A stretch of 59,669 bases of DNA from Sphaerochaeta sp032144095 (GTDB lineage Bacteria; Spirochaetota; Spirochaetia; Sphaerochaetales; Sphaerochaetaceae), in the NCBI RefSeq assembly GCF_032144095.1, contig NZ_JAVSNJ010000016.1:1-59669 (forward strand), read 5' to 3'. This document shows positions 18,126 through 25,788 of the stretch, one piece after another (position 1 is the stretch's first letter; each line of letters begins with the position of its first letter). The translations under genes were made by a program, and so were the position numbers. The notes below the pieces were generated by a model. That model was given only the letters and a program-made list of their open reading frames with translations. It was not told where the DNA came from and searched no databases.

Positions 18126-19597
18126 CCGGTCTCCCTCTCTTGCTTTTGTACCATGGAAAGAACCACTGCCTCTTCATTCCAGCTCCTCTTGCCTGTTCTC
18201 CCTTCAATGGATGATTCATGCCCCTTGCCAAGGAACAGCAGGGTGTCGCCAGGCTTTGCAAGGGTGAAAGCCCTCTCGATTGCAGCCTCACGATCCTCGA
18301 TCTCCTCGACGATGCAGGATGGGTTGTCCATCTCGGAACGAAGGTCCCTGAAGATGGTCTTGCTCTCTTCCCCCCTCGGGTCCTCCTCGGTGAGTATGAG
18401 CCGATCGGAGTAGTGGCTTGCTATCTTTCCCATTGGGGCGCGCTTGCTGGTGTCTCGTTCCCCGGCACAGCCGAAAACCGCTATGATGTTCCCTTTGCCG
18501 GTACCCTCCCTCATGTGGGAAAAGATCTGGGCATAGGCGTCTGCGGTATGGGCAAAGTCAATGACGATCCGGATCCCTAGCCGGTTCTTGATGGTGACCA
18601 TCCTCCCTGCAACTGGGGTGAGTTCTTCCAGCAGTGGCAACAGGTAGTGTGGTTTTTTCCCAAGAAGCCTTGATGCTGCCAGCAAGGCAAGCATAGCATT
18701 GCTCGCCAGGCAGGAGAGTTGTAGGGGTGTTTCGAAGGTCAGGCCGCAGCTATGGATAACGCTGAACCCCTCTTCTGTTGTGCTTAGCGAGTAGGGAAGT
18801 TCCTCCTCCACCAGGTAGGAGGAGCAAGAGGGGGGCAGGGCTCTGATGAATGCTGTTCGGTAGGGGTTCTGTTGTGTGGTAAGGAAGGTCCCACCTTTTC
18901 TGAGCGCCCGAACAAGGTTGCATTTTGCATCCACATAGGCTTGGATCGTCTTGTGGAATTCAAGGTGTTCGCTGCTTACCGTTGGTACCAGGGCCATGGA
19001 GAACTCAATGGTTGCGAGCCGGTCATACTCCCTGCTCAGGGCGTGGCTGGTGCACTCGAGCACCACATGGGTGAGGGAGTTCTCCACACAACGGCGCAAG
19101 AAACGGTGCATCTGGTCGGCCTCGGGTGTGCTCTGCCTATAGGGCGAGGCCTGTTTTCCTGACCCGTCATCCATGCTGACGGTCCCCAGGATACCCACCT
19201 TGCACCCCTGGGAACGGAGCATCTGGTAGAGGTAGTCGCTTGTCGTGCTCTTCCCATCGGTTCCCGTCACCCCGATGACAACCAGGCTTTTGGCTGGCCA
19301 ATCATGAAAGGCTGCACACATTCGGGAAAAGAGAGGACGGGGAGCCTCGGTGGTGTAATAGAATACGGACTCCTGCTTTGCCTGTACGGGGTGACGGCTC
19401 ACGATGCAGATGGCACCGTTTTGTATCGCCTCCTCTATATAGAGGTCGCCATCTGTGTGGAGGCCCGAAAAGGCGAAGAAAACGCTCTTTTCGGTGCATT
19501 GCTTGGAGTTGTAGCAGATGGATGAGACGGTGAGGGAGGGGCAGAGCGTGGGATCCTCAATGCCAACAGAGTTCAACAGGCCCAACAGCGTATTCAT
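18116..19597 (-). CDS. murE: UDP-N-acetylmuramyl-tripeptide synthetase
   Basis: Adds the third amino acid to UDP-MurNAc-L-Ala-D-Glu. The P-loop GVTGTDGKSTT is near residue 110, a SSEHLEFHKT motif follows in the central domain, and GCAGERDTSKRAPMG marks the C-terminal domain. The specificity motif that reads DNPR in meso-diaminopimelate enzymes reads EDPR here (residues 405-408), so the residue added is uncertain; several spirochaetes use L-ornithine. The 493-residue length is normal. The GGGAG before the ATG is only one base away, an unusually tight spacing, but no other start fits better. Confidence 0.92.
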   Translation of the reverse strand: MNTLLGLLNSVGIEDPTLCPSLTVSSICYNSKQCTEKSVFFAFSGLHTDGDLYIEEAIQNGAICIVSRHPVQAKQESVFYYTTEAPRPLFSRMCAAFHDWPAKSLVVIGVTGTDGKSTTSDYLYQMLRSQGCKVGILGTVSMDDGSGKQASPYRQSTPEADQMHRFLRRCVENSLTHVVLECTSHALSREYDRLATIEFSMALVPTVSSEHLEFHKTIQAYVDAKCNLVRALRKGGTFLTTQQNPYRTAFIRALPPSCSSYLVEEELPYSLSTTEEGFSVIHSCGLTFETPLQLSCLASNAMLALLAASRLLGKKPHYLLPLLEELTPVAGRMVTIKNRLGIRIVIDFAHTADAYAQIFSHMREGTGKGNIIAVFGCAGERDTSKRAPMGKIASHYSDRLILTEEDPRGEESKTIFRDLRSEMDNPSCIVEEIEDREAAIERAFTLAKPGDTLLFLGKGHESSIEGRTGKRSWNEEAVVLSMVQKQERETGCV

Positions 19598-19670
19598 GCT
19601 CCCATCGTAGCAGGGATGCTTTGGCTCTGCAACTGGTAGTGGAGTTGCCCTGCATTTTTTGGTATGGTGT

Positions 19671-19699
19671 TTGTGTCAGCTCCTCAGCTATGGTATAAC
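19671..19699 (+). promoter_or_regulatory. candidate sigma-70 promoter of the beta-barrel gene
   Basis: TTGTGT (19671-19676) and TATAAC (19694-19699) are 17 bases apart, in the 170-base gap between the divergent murE and the plus-strand outer-membrane gene. The -10 box matches consensus at five of six positions. Confidence 0.5.
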
Positions 19700-19773
19700 T
19701 TGGTCATGGGATAGGATATCTTTTCCTGTTTCTGGACTTTTGTGAGGGCAAAGTATACCCTCAAGGCATGCGC

Positions 19774-20847
19774 ATGAAACGATTATCCGGTATTTTCTTG
19801 TTGGTCACTCTTTTTGTATCGCCGCTTTTCTCCTTCCCGCTGCTTCAGACCGAGATCGGGGCGCTGGGGATGGGTAGTGTAGGGGCCGCCCTCTCTGTCT
19901 CTTCAGCCTTGTATGCAAACCCAGCCCTCTTGTTCATCAAGGAGGAGGATGGGAGCTTTTTTACCCTTTCCGGCAGTTACAGCGACCAGGTCAAGCCCTC
20001 CAACTTCAGCAGCGCTCTTGCGAACCCTCTCCTGGAGAACCCATTCTCCAACCTGAGTGTCTCCTTTAGGGGAAGCAATGTCGCCCTTACCATCCAGAAC
20101 CAGGTTTCGCTCAATGATCGATCTGAAGGCAGCGGGTCTACCTCCTATAGGGGCCTTACCCACACGCTCTTCCAGCTGGACTGGGCTACTGGCCGTGCTC
20201 CTTTTTCGTTTGGACTGAACGTCAGGGCCCTGGCAGTATCAGAGAGGAACCCTGTGGAGATTCGCTCTTCCCATGTCGTTGCTGACTACTTTGTCATGAC
20301 CTCCCTCAGCAAGTATGAAACGGTGGAGAGCAAAGCGTCCATCACTGTAGGGATAGGCCTTTTGCTCGACTATGATTGGTTCAAGATGGGCATCACCAGT
20401 GACTCTTTTGCCTTTGCCAATGGCAGTGACCCCCTGGCCATCAGTGCTGACAGGATCTACAATACCTTGGATTGGGGCTTCTCCTTCAGTACCCCCACCT
20501 ATGACAGGAACAACTTCCTCCATCTTCTGAAACTGCAGGCAGCGATGGATCTGGTGAATATCGGTTCTGTCGACGATAGGGAGATCCGGTTGGGTTTTGA
20601 CCTGAAGCTGCAGCTGCTGCCCACCTGGTCGGTTAGCATAAAGAGTGGCTATCGCGAAACGAAGGAACAGCCAGGTGACTATCTCAAGTTCAACTTCTCC
20701 AACGGGATACACACCTTGGGCCTTGCGTTCCGCTTTGACGCCTTTACTGTAGACCTCGCCTCCTCGATTCCCACCCAGTGGTATCTCGGTACCGCTGATG
20801 ATGATAGCTCCGTAGAGGTGATGGTGGCACTTAGCTTCACCCTTTGA
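19774..20847 (+). CDS. predicted outer-membrane beta-barrel protein
   Basis: About 357 residues, with a signal peptide (KRLSGIFLLVTLFVSPLFSF) and then alternating hydrophobic and polar strands rich in aromatics, ending in a phenylalanine-containing final strand (VALSFTL), all typical of outer-membrane barrels. The early segment ALGMGSVGAALSVSSALYANPA resembles spirochaete UPF0164-type and PorV-like proteins, where a 'G.A..A...d..A...NPA' pattern is common. Two ATGs, 19768 and 19774, are in frame; AAGG at 19763-19766 fits the second better. Function, perhaps a pore or a structural protein, is unknown. It stands alone between murE and the zinc-ribbon gene. Confidence 0.65.
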   Translation: MKRLSGIFLLVTLFVSPLFSFPLLQTEIGALGMGSVGAALSVSSALYANPALLFIKEEDGSFFTLSGSYSDQVKPSNFSSALANPLLENPFSNLSVSFRGSNVALTIQNQVSLNDRSEGSGSTSYRGLTHTLFQLDWATGRAPFSFGLNVRALAVSERNPVEIRSSHVVADYFVMTSLSKYETVESKASITVGIGLLLDYDWFKMGITSDSFAFANGSDPLAISADRIYNTLDWGFSFSTPTYDRNNFLHLLKLQAAMDLVNIGSVDDREIRLGFDLKLQLLPTWSVSIKSGYRETKEQPGDYLKFNFSNGIHTLGLAFRFDAFTVDLASSIPTQWYLGTADDDSSVEVMVALSFTL

Positions 20848-20879
20848 GGTGGACAAGGAAAAACGGGATAAGACAATAC

Positions 20880-20908
20880 TTGACACTCCAAAGAGTGCAC
20901 TATATAGT
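20880..20908 (+). promoter_or_regulatory. strong sigma-70 promoter of the zinc-ribbon gene
   Basis: A perfect TTGACA (20880-20885), a 17-base spacer and TATAGT (20903-20908) precede the 58-residue gene by about 40 bases. This is one of the best promoter matches in the window. Confidence 0.75.
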
Positions 20909-20946
20909 CAAACGGTAGATTGTTGTAACCGTAAGGAGTAGAGTAT

Positions 20947-21123
20947 ATGTCCAAAGCACATAGAGGTAGTGGAATCAGAGCAGAAGCCAACCAAGGACGA
21001 GGCGATTGCCCAGTCTGCAAGCGCACTGCAGTAAAGATTCTTTACGAAGCCACTGTAGATGGTGGGAAAGTAAAGATTTGCAAAGCTTGTAATGCCCGGC
21101 TCAAGGCTGAAGCAGCCAAATAA
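20947..21123 (+). CDS. small zinc-ribbon protein, 58 residues
   Basis: An ORF of 58 codons beginning MSKAHRGSGIRAE, with two CxxC pairs: CPVC at residues 21-24 and CKAC at 45-48, separated by 20 residues in the manner of a zinc ribbon. The N-terminus is basic and glycine-rich, which suggests nucleic-acid or ribosome contact. AAGGAG sits eight bases before the ATG, a consensus promoter lies upstream and a good terminator follows, so it is a single-gene unit that is probably strongly expressed. I recall similar small proteins in other spirochaetes but cannot name a function. Confidence 0.85.
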   Translation: MSKAHRGSGIRAEANQGRGDCPVCKRTAVKILYEATVDGGKVKICKACNARLKAEAAK

Positions 21124-21143
21124 TTGCTCGTTGTTTGCAGGTG

Positions 21144-21172
21144 AGACTGTCTTTGTAGGCAGTCTTTTTTTT
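21144..21172 (+). terminator. rho-independent terminator of the zinc-ribbon gene
   Basis: AGACTG (21144-21149) pairs with CAGTCT (21160-21165) around a ten-base loop and runs into eight T residues (21165-21172). It lies 20 bases after the stop codon and 24 bases before the murC start. Confidence 0.8.
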
Positions 21173-21195
21173 CATCATCAGACAGAGGTATTGTT

Positions 21196-22677
21196 GTGGA
21201 ATTTTCAGGAAAGAGGGTATTCTTGGTAGGTATCAAGGGGACTGGGATGGCATCCCTTGCCGCCCTGCTCAAAACCTTTGGAGCCTCGGTCTCCGGATGT
21301 GATGTCCCTGAACACTTTCTGACAGATGCATTGCTCTGCCACCATGGCATTCCTGTCGAGGAGGGGTTTTCTCCCTCCCTGCTTGATGATGGCCTGGCCC
21401 TGGTAGTCCACAGCACAGCCTATCCCCTCTCCCTTCCGATTCTCATACAGGCTTCGGCCTTGGGTCTGGAGATCTACTCCTACCCCCAGTTTCTTGCCTT
21501 CCTTTCCAGTGAAAGTGACAGCTATGCCGTGGCCGGGACGCATGGCAAGACATCGACTGTAGCCACCACATCCTTCCTGCTTTCGACCGGGACCCTCACC
21601 ACCTTTCCCTTTTACAGCATCTTTGGCTCCCAACTGCAACATGCATCCACGGTACCCTGCCAGGGTACCAAGATAGCCTTGTTCGAGGCGTGTGAATACC
21701 AGGACCACTTCCTCTCCTACCACCTGAGGGGTGCCCTGGTAACCAACATCGAGCTTGACCACCCAGATTTCTTCCCTTCAGAGGCCGCTGTACAGCAGAG
21801 TTTCGAGAAGTTCGTGGACAATCTGGCCAAGGGTGGATTCCTTATCTGTTGCAGTGACGACCCAGGATCCCGGAGACTGGCAGCCTATTGCAGGCATCAC
21901 CGAAAGGACCTTACCTTGCTGACCTACGGCTTTCAGGACAGTGGGCCTTTTCGCATCATGCAGAACAGCTATGGCGGCGGGTACACCCTCTCCTGTCTCG
22001 AGGGGGGAAGCTTCACGACGACGGTGAATGAACGGGCCCTCGTTGGCAACCAGGTGGGCTCCGTCATCCTCGCCCTCTCCATGATCCTGGACAGGGAGAA
22101 CCCCAAGCTCTACCTGGAAAGCGGGACATTGATAACTGCAGAGGTCATTCCGACCCTGGCCAAGATGCTCAGTGCAAAGCTTGCCCAGTTTCCCGGCACT
22201 GTGGGTCGGTGTGAGCTGATGGCACAAGAGCAAGATGTACTCTATTTTGATGACTATGCCCATCACCCTACCGAGATAGTGACTACCCTTGGGGAGTTGC
22301 AGAGTCGCTACCCGTCAAGGCGCATCCTTGTTATCTTTGCCCCCCATACGGCAAGCAGGACCCTCACCTTGCTCAACGACTTTGTCCTTGCCCTGGGCAA
22401 GGCTGACCGGGTGATCGTGCAGGCATGCTTTGCCTCTGCGCGCCACGATGGCTCACAAGAGGATGACTCTGGCAAAAAGCTCGCTGAAGCCCTGGGGACA
22501 AGGATCATGAGGACGACCCGATGCAGTTGCCACGCCGTTGCCTATGCAAAGGACGATGAAGAGGCCGTCGCCCTTGGAGCATCCTGGTTGCAACCCCATG
22601 ATTTGTGTATTACGATGGGTGCTGGCAACAACCGCCCCCTTTCGGCCTTGATTGCCCAGAAAAGAAGGAGCCTTTGA
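21196..22677 (+). CDS. murC: UDP-N-acetylmuramate--L-alanine ligase
   Basis: Adds L-alanine to UDP-MurNAc, the first amino-acid step of peptidoglycan precursors. Opening GIKGTGMASLAALL is the MurC nucleotide-sugar motif; the ATP loop is AVAGTHGKTSTVA, followed by FEACEYQDHFL, TNIELDHPDFF and DDYAHHPTEI, all MurC-type. The related recycling ligase Mpl shares these motifs, but length (493) and lack of a paired murC make MurC the better call. The start is GTG at 21196 with AGAGG upstream. It ends in TGATG overlapping yicC by one base. Confidence 0.85.
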   Translation: MEFSGKRVFLVGIKGTGMASLAALLKTFGASVSGCDVPEHFLTDALLCHHGIPVEEGFSPSLLDDGLALVVHSTAYPLSLPILIQASALGLEIYSYPQFLAFLSSESDSYAVAGTHGKTSTVATTSFLLSTGTLTTFPFYSIFGSQLQHASTVPCQGTKIALFEACEYQDHFLSYHLRGALVTNIELDHPDFFPSEAAVQQSFEKFVDNLAKGGFLICCSDDPGSRRLAAYCRHHRKDLTLLTYGFQDSGPFRIMQNSYGGGYTLSCLEGGSFTTTVNERALVGNQVGSVILALSMILDRENPKLYLESGTLITAEVIPTLAKMLSAKLAQFPGTVGRCELMAQEQDVLYFDDYAHHPTEIVTTLGELQSRYPSRRILVIFAPHTASRTLTLLNDFVLALGKADRVIVQACFASARHDGSQEDDSGKKLAEALGTRIMRTTRCSCHAVAYAKDDEEAVALGASWLQPHDLCITMGAGNNRPLSALIAQKRRSL

Positions 22678-23546
22678 TGAAAAGCATGACCGGTTACGGT
22701 TCGTTTGAAGAGATGAACGAACAGTTCCAACTCTCCGTTGAGCTTAAGTCCTACAACAGCAGATACCTTGATATCAACCACAATATTCCGTTTTTTCTCT
22801 CCTCCTTCGAGATGGAGATCGATGAAGCGATAAAGCAGTTTGCAACCCGTGGGCATGTGGAAGTGAACGTGAGGGTAAAGTCCTTTGTCTCCGATATGGA
22901 GATCGTGGTGGACAAGCTGGCTGTGCAACGGTATAGCGAGGCCTTCTCCCAGATCGCGGCCATCAGCGGGAAGGCCCTCAAACCTGAGCTTTCCGATTTC
23001 CTGGGTAGCGAAGGGGTGCTTACCAGCTTCCGCCAGGGCGATAGCGAAATCTACCGGGCCTCTCTTTTTTCAACACTAGCCAAGGCATTGCAGCAGTTTG
23101 AACAGAGCAAGCTACGTGAAGGGGCGCATACAAAGGCCGACCTGGCCCAGATGGGCAAGCTCATTGCAAACGGACATGCCGTCATTGCCTCCCATGCAGA
23201 TGAACTGGAAGCTCTGGTGAAGAGCAACCTGAGGGCAAGGTTTGATGAGATGCTCTCAGACCAGAACTATGACGAGAACAGGATCCTCTCCGAGGTTGCC
23301 GTCATGCTCATCAAGTATTCGGTCAACGAGGAGCTCAAGAGGCTTGAGGTGCACATCAAGGAATTTTTCAATCTTCTCCATGCAGACGAGCCTGTGGGCA
23401 AACGGTTGGATTTCCTCTGTCAGGAGATGAACCGGGAGATCAACACCATAGGCAGCAAGAGCCAGATGGTCGAGATGAATCTGGAGGTTGTCCGCATGAA
23501 GGATAGCCTGGAAAACATTCGCGAACAAATTCGCAACATTGAGTAG
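22677..23546 (+). CDS. yicC: YicC family endoribonuclease-like protein
   Basis: A 289-residue cytoplasmic protein opening MKSMTGYGSFE, the family hallmark, and ending in the C-terminal YicC-like block RLDFLCQEMNREINTIGSK, also a hallmark (split here after LCQ). E. coli YicC has been described as an endoribonuclease affecting small RNAs. The start at 22677 has AAGGAG seven bases before it and overlaps the murC stop by one base. In many bacteria yicC is followed by gmk and rpoZ; here a nucleotide kinase (cmk) and rpoZ follow, echoing that arrangement. Confidence 0.92.
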   Translation: MKSMTGYGSFEEMNEQFQLSVELKSYNSRYLDINHNIPFFLSSFEMEIDEAIKQFATRGHVEVNVRVKSFVSDMEIVVDKLAVQRYSEAFSQIAAISGKALKPELSDFLGSEGVLTSFRQGDSEIYRASLFSTLAKALQQFEQSKLREGAHTKADLAQMGKLIANGHAVIASHADELEALVKSNLRARFDEMLSDQNYDENRILSEVAVMLIKYSVNEELKRLEVHIKEFFNLLHADEPVGKRLDFLCQEMNREINTIGSKSQMVEMNLEVVRMKDSLENIREQIRNIE

Positions 23547-23555
23547 GGGTTTTTT

Positions 23556-24077
23556 GTGCGCATAGCTATCAGTGGAAAAAGCGGGTGTGGAAACACCACT
23601 GTCAGTCGGTTGGTTTCCGAGGCCCTAGGCTTTCCGATGATCAACTTTACCTTCAGGAACCTGGCCGAAGAGCAGGGCATAGAGTTTTGGACCTTCTGCA
23701 ACATGGCTGAGAAGTCCGATGAGCACGACCTTGAGGTTGATCGCCGACAGGTGGAGATGGCCCTGAGCGTGGATGATTGTGTTCTGGGCAGCCGCCTGGC
23801 CATCTGGATGCTCAAGGAGGCTGACCTGAAGGTGTACCTTACCGCAACGACTGAAGAGCGTGCCAGAAGGGTGCTCAAGCGTGAAGGGGGCCTCTTTGAG
23901 GAGCGCCTTATGCAGACATCCCAAAGGGACAGGAAAGACAGCGCCCGCTACAGTCGCCTGTATGGGATCGACAACAGTGACACCTCCATAGCCGACCTGG
24001 TCATCGACACCTCAGATCTCCAGCCACAGCAGGTAGCCGCCCGCATCCTGGCCGAAGTCAAGAAGATTCAGAAATAA
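23556..24077 (+). CDS. cmk: cytidylate kinase, type 2
   Basis: A 173-residue P-loop kinase predicted to phosphorylate CMP and dCMP. The P-loop is AISGKSGCGNTT at residues 4-15, where asparagine replaces the usual lysine of GKT/GKS, the form seen in archaeal and spirochaete type-2 enzymes. A conserved FRNLAEEQG follows, then SRLAIWMLKEADLKVYL and the lid-region RQRD equivalent SQRDRKDSARYSRLYGID. It starts at GTG 23556 after AGGGG. The enzyme is shorter than the 220-residue bacterial Cmk. An alternative substrate (UMP or AMP) cannot be excluded. Confidence 0.82.
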   Translation: MRIAISGKSGCGNTTVSRLVSEALGFPMINFTFRNLAEEQGIEFWTFCNMAEKSDEHDLEVDRRQVEMALSVDDCVLGSRLAIWMLKEADLKVYLTATTEERARRVLKREGGLFEERLMQTSQRDRKDSARYSRLYGIDNSDTSIADLVIDTSDLQPQQVAARILAEVKKIQK

Positions 24078-24090
24078 GGATACGTTTCCC

Positions 24091-24579
24091 ATGAAAAGAG
24101 CCATCCTTTCTGCCATTTTGCTCTCTCTTCTAGTGTTCTCCCTCTCTGCAGCCCCCTATCTCGGCATCAGCCAGGGATTGGGGTCCACCTCGGTGGAGGT
24201 GGGCTACCTTACCCGTTCCATCGACCAGAACCTCTCCCTATCGCTGCCCACCCTGGACGCCCTGGATAGAGGTGATGATTTTTACCGCTACCCGGTCCTT
24301 TCTCTGAACATCCTGTACAAGCTTAGGCTTGGCTCTACCATAGCCTTTGCTGTAGGGCCTTCCCTGCGCATGGGTTGGGAGTATGAAAAGGCGTTGATTC
24401 TCCAAGGTGGCTTTGTCGCCCAGATCTCCCTTGAGGCCCCAGAGGTGATGGACATCCTGTTTGTGGAGGGTGGGTATTTGCCGAAGGCATGGCAGTGGCT
24501 GGGAGGGACACCCTCTTCAGGGGTGCTCGAAAAAGGAATTTCCCAGTTTCTCCGGTTTGGCTACCGGCACGCTTTTTGA
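24091..24579 (+). CDS. small exported envelope protein, probable beta-strand fold
   Basis: A 162-residue protein of unknown family. Residues 1-20 are a signal peptide ending SLSAAP. The mature part is made of short amphipathic strands with glycine and aromatic residues (GLGSTSVEVGYLTRS, FAVGPSLRMGWEYE) and finishes in FLRFGYRHAF, a terminal phenylalanine like that of outer-membrane proteins. With only about 140 mature residues it would make a small barrel or a periplasmic lipocalin-like protein. It lies 13 bases after cmk and AAGGA precedes it, so it probably belongs to the murC-yicC-cmk operon. Confidence 0.6.
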   Translation: MKRAILSAILLSLLVFSLSAAPYLGISQGLGSTSVEVGYLTRSIDQNLSLSLPTLDALDRGDDFYRYPVLSLNILYKLRLGSTIAFAVGPSLRMGWEYEKALILQGGFVAQISLEAPEVMDILFVEGGYLPKAWQWLGGTPSSGVLEKGISQFLRFGYRHAF

Positions 24580-24583
24580 GTGC

Positions 24584-24612
24584 TGTACATTCTTGGGGTA
24601 ATTTACTATAGT
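24584..24612 (+). promoter_or_regulatory. candidate sigma-70 promoter of rpoZ-miaA
   Basis: TGTACA (24584-24589) and TATAGT (24607-24612) are 17 bases apart, 38 bases before the rpoZ start. TATAGT is the same -10 sequence seen in other promoters of this window. Confidence 0.5.
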
Positions 24613-24650
24613 TAAAGAGTTGCATTATTTGTGCACAAGGAGTATCGACG

Positions 24651-24854
24651 GTGAGCATTCCATTGAACACCCTTATTGATTTTGAGGATAATATCTATGA
24701 GATTACCTGTGTGGCCATCAAAGAGGCCATCATATTGAGTAATCCCGGTTGTGGCGGTCAGGAAATTGAGGAGAACAATGGAAAAATTGTTAGCGAAGTC
24801 CTCACCAGAGCCCTTAACGGTGAAATCCACTTCGACGCCCCAGATCTGCGCTAA
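24651..24854 (+). CDS. rpoZ: RNA polymerase omega subunit-like protein
   Basis: A 67-residue protein starting at GTG with AAGGAG seven bases upstream. It follows the omega pattern: PLNTLIDFEDNIYEITCVAI at the N-terminus, where family members read 'P.e.Ll....N.Ye...a.a.RA', then a short middle and EENNGKIVSEVLTRAL, corresponding to the conserved helix that follows. It is shorter than the 80-100 residue proteobacterial form, as in other spirochaetes. Its last 77 bases overlap the start of miaA in another frame. Confidence 0.75.
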   Translation: MSIPLNTLIDFEDNIYEITCVAIKEAIILSNPGCGGQEIEENNGKIVSEVLTRALNGEIHFDAPDLR

Positions 24855-25788
24855 ACCCTTCGAGTCAGTAGTTTTCCTTTTCGGCCCTACAGGGGTCGGA
24901 AAGACCGAGCTTCTTCTGGATCTGGATCCCAAGAAGTTTTCTGTGGTTAATGCCGACTCAATCCAGGTGTATCGACACCTGGACATTGGGTCGGCCAAAG
25001 CCTCTTCTGAGACTCTCAAAGCAATCCCCCATTATCTGGTAGACATATTCGACCCCTGGCAACAGTTCAGTGTAGGGGATTTTGTTGCGCATGCAGACCA
25101 GGCTTGCAAAGAGATCCATGAGGAGGGGAAGGTACCGGTGCTCAGCGGAGGTACTGCCTTCTATTTCAAGCATTTTCTCTTTGCCCTGAGCGAAGCCCCC
25201 CCCAGTGATGAGGGTGTACGGCTTTCCGTTGCCAAGGAAATTGCAGAGAAGGGTGATGCGTGGGCCCATAGCCGGCTTGCACAGGTCGATCCCATCTCTG
25301 CCAAACGGATACACCCCTCCGACATGTACAGGATCTCACGCGCCCTGGAGATATATGAAGGGTCAGGCAGGCCGTTGAGCAGCTATGCTGTACCCTCAAA
25401 ACCCCGATTGGGCATGAAGCCCCTGATCCTTGGCCTGAATCGTGACGGTGATGAGCTGAAAGAGCGTATACGGCAACGGGTTGCCCAGATGTTCGATGAA
25501 GGTCTGGTCGAAGAGATTCGCCACCTGATCGAGATGGGGGCCAACGCAAGCTGGCCAGCCCTGCAGGGCATCGGCTACAAGGAGTTCTTCCAGGCGAGGA
25601 TCTCCGGCGAGGCTTCCCGTTCCATGATCGCCGAGCAGATCGAACGCAATAGCCGCGCCTATGCCAAGAGGCAGATGACCTTTTTCAAGAGCTTTGCAGA
25701 TGTCATCTGGATGGATCCAACGAACAAACAGCCCATCCTCTCCCTAATCAATTGGTACCAGGGAGCATCGTCCCCTTCTGGTAGGTAG
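24778..25788 (+). CDS. miaA: tRNA dimethylallyltransferase
   Basis: Transfers an isoprenyl group to A37 of tRNAs that read UNN codons. The P-loop FGPTGVGKTELL, the NADSIQVYRHLDIGSAK substrate motif, VLSGGTAFYFKHF, and the C-terminal ALQGIGYKEFF are all present. The ATG at 24778 has GAGGAG four bases before it; that start puts 77 bases inside rpoZ and gives 336 residues. The conserved domain begins only after the rpoZ stop, so a later start such as GTG 24820 remains possible, but it lacks a ribosome binding site. Its 3' end overlaps the opposite-strand gene by 41 bases. Confidence 0.93.
   Translation: MEKLLAKSSPEPLTVKSTSTPQICAKPFESVVFLFGPTGVGKTELLLDLDPKKFSVVNADSIQVYRHLDIGSAKASSETLKAIPHYLVDIFDPWQQFSVGDFVAHADQACKEIHEEGKVPVLSGGTAFYFKHFLFALSEAPPSDEGVRLSVAKEIAEKGDAWAHSRLAQVDPISAKRIHPSDMYRISRALEIYEGSGRPLSSYAVPSKPRLGMKPLILGLNRDGDELKERIRQRVAQMFDEGLVEEIRHLIEMGANASWPALQGIGYKEFFQARISGEASRSMIAEQIERNSRAYAKRQMTFFKSFADVIWMDPTNKQPILSLINWYQGASSPSGR

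Noticed and set aside
21196..22677. Mpl (recycling ligase) as an alternative to MurC
   Set aside because: Motifs are shared, but the murein operon position, EACEY and DDYAHHPTEI segments and the need for one MurC favour MurC; not fully excluded.
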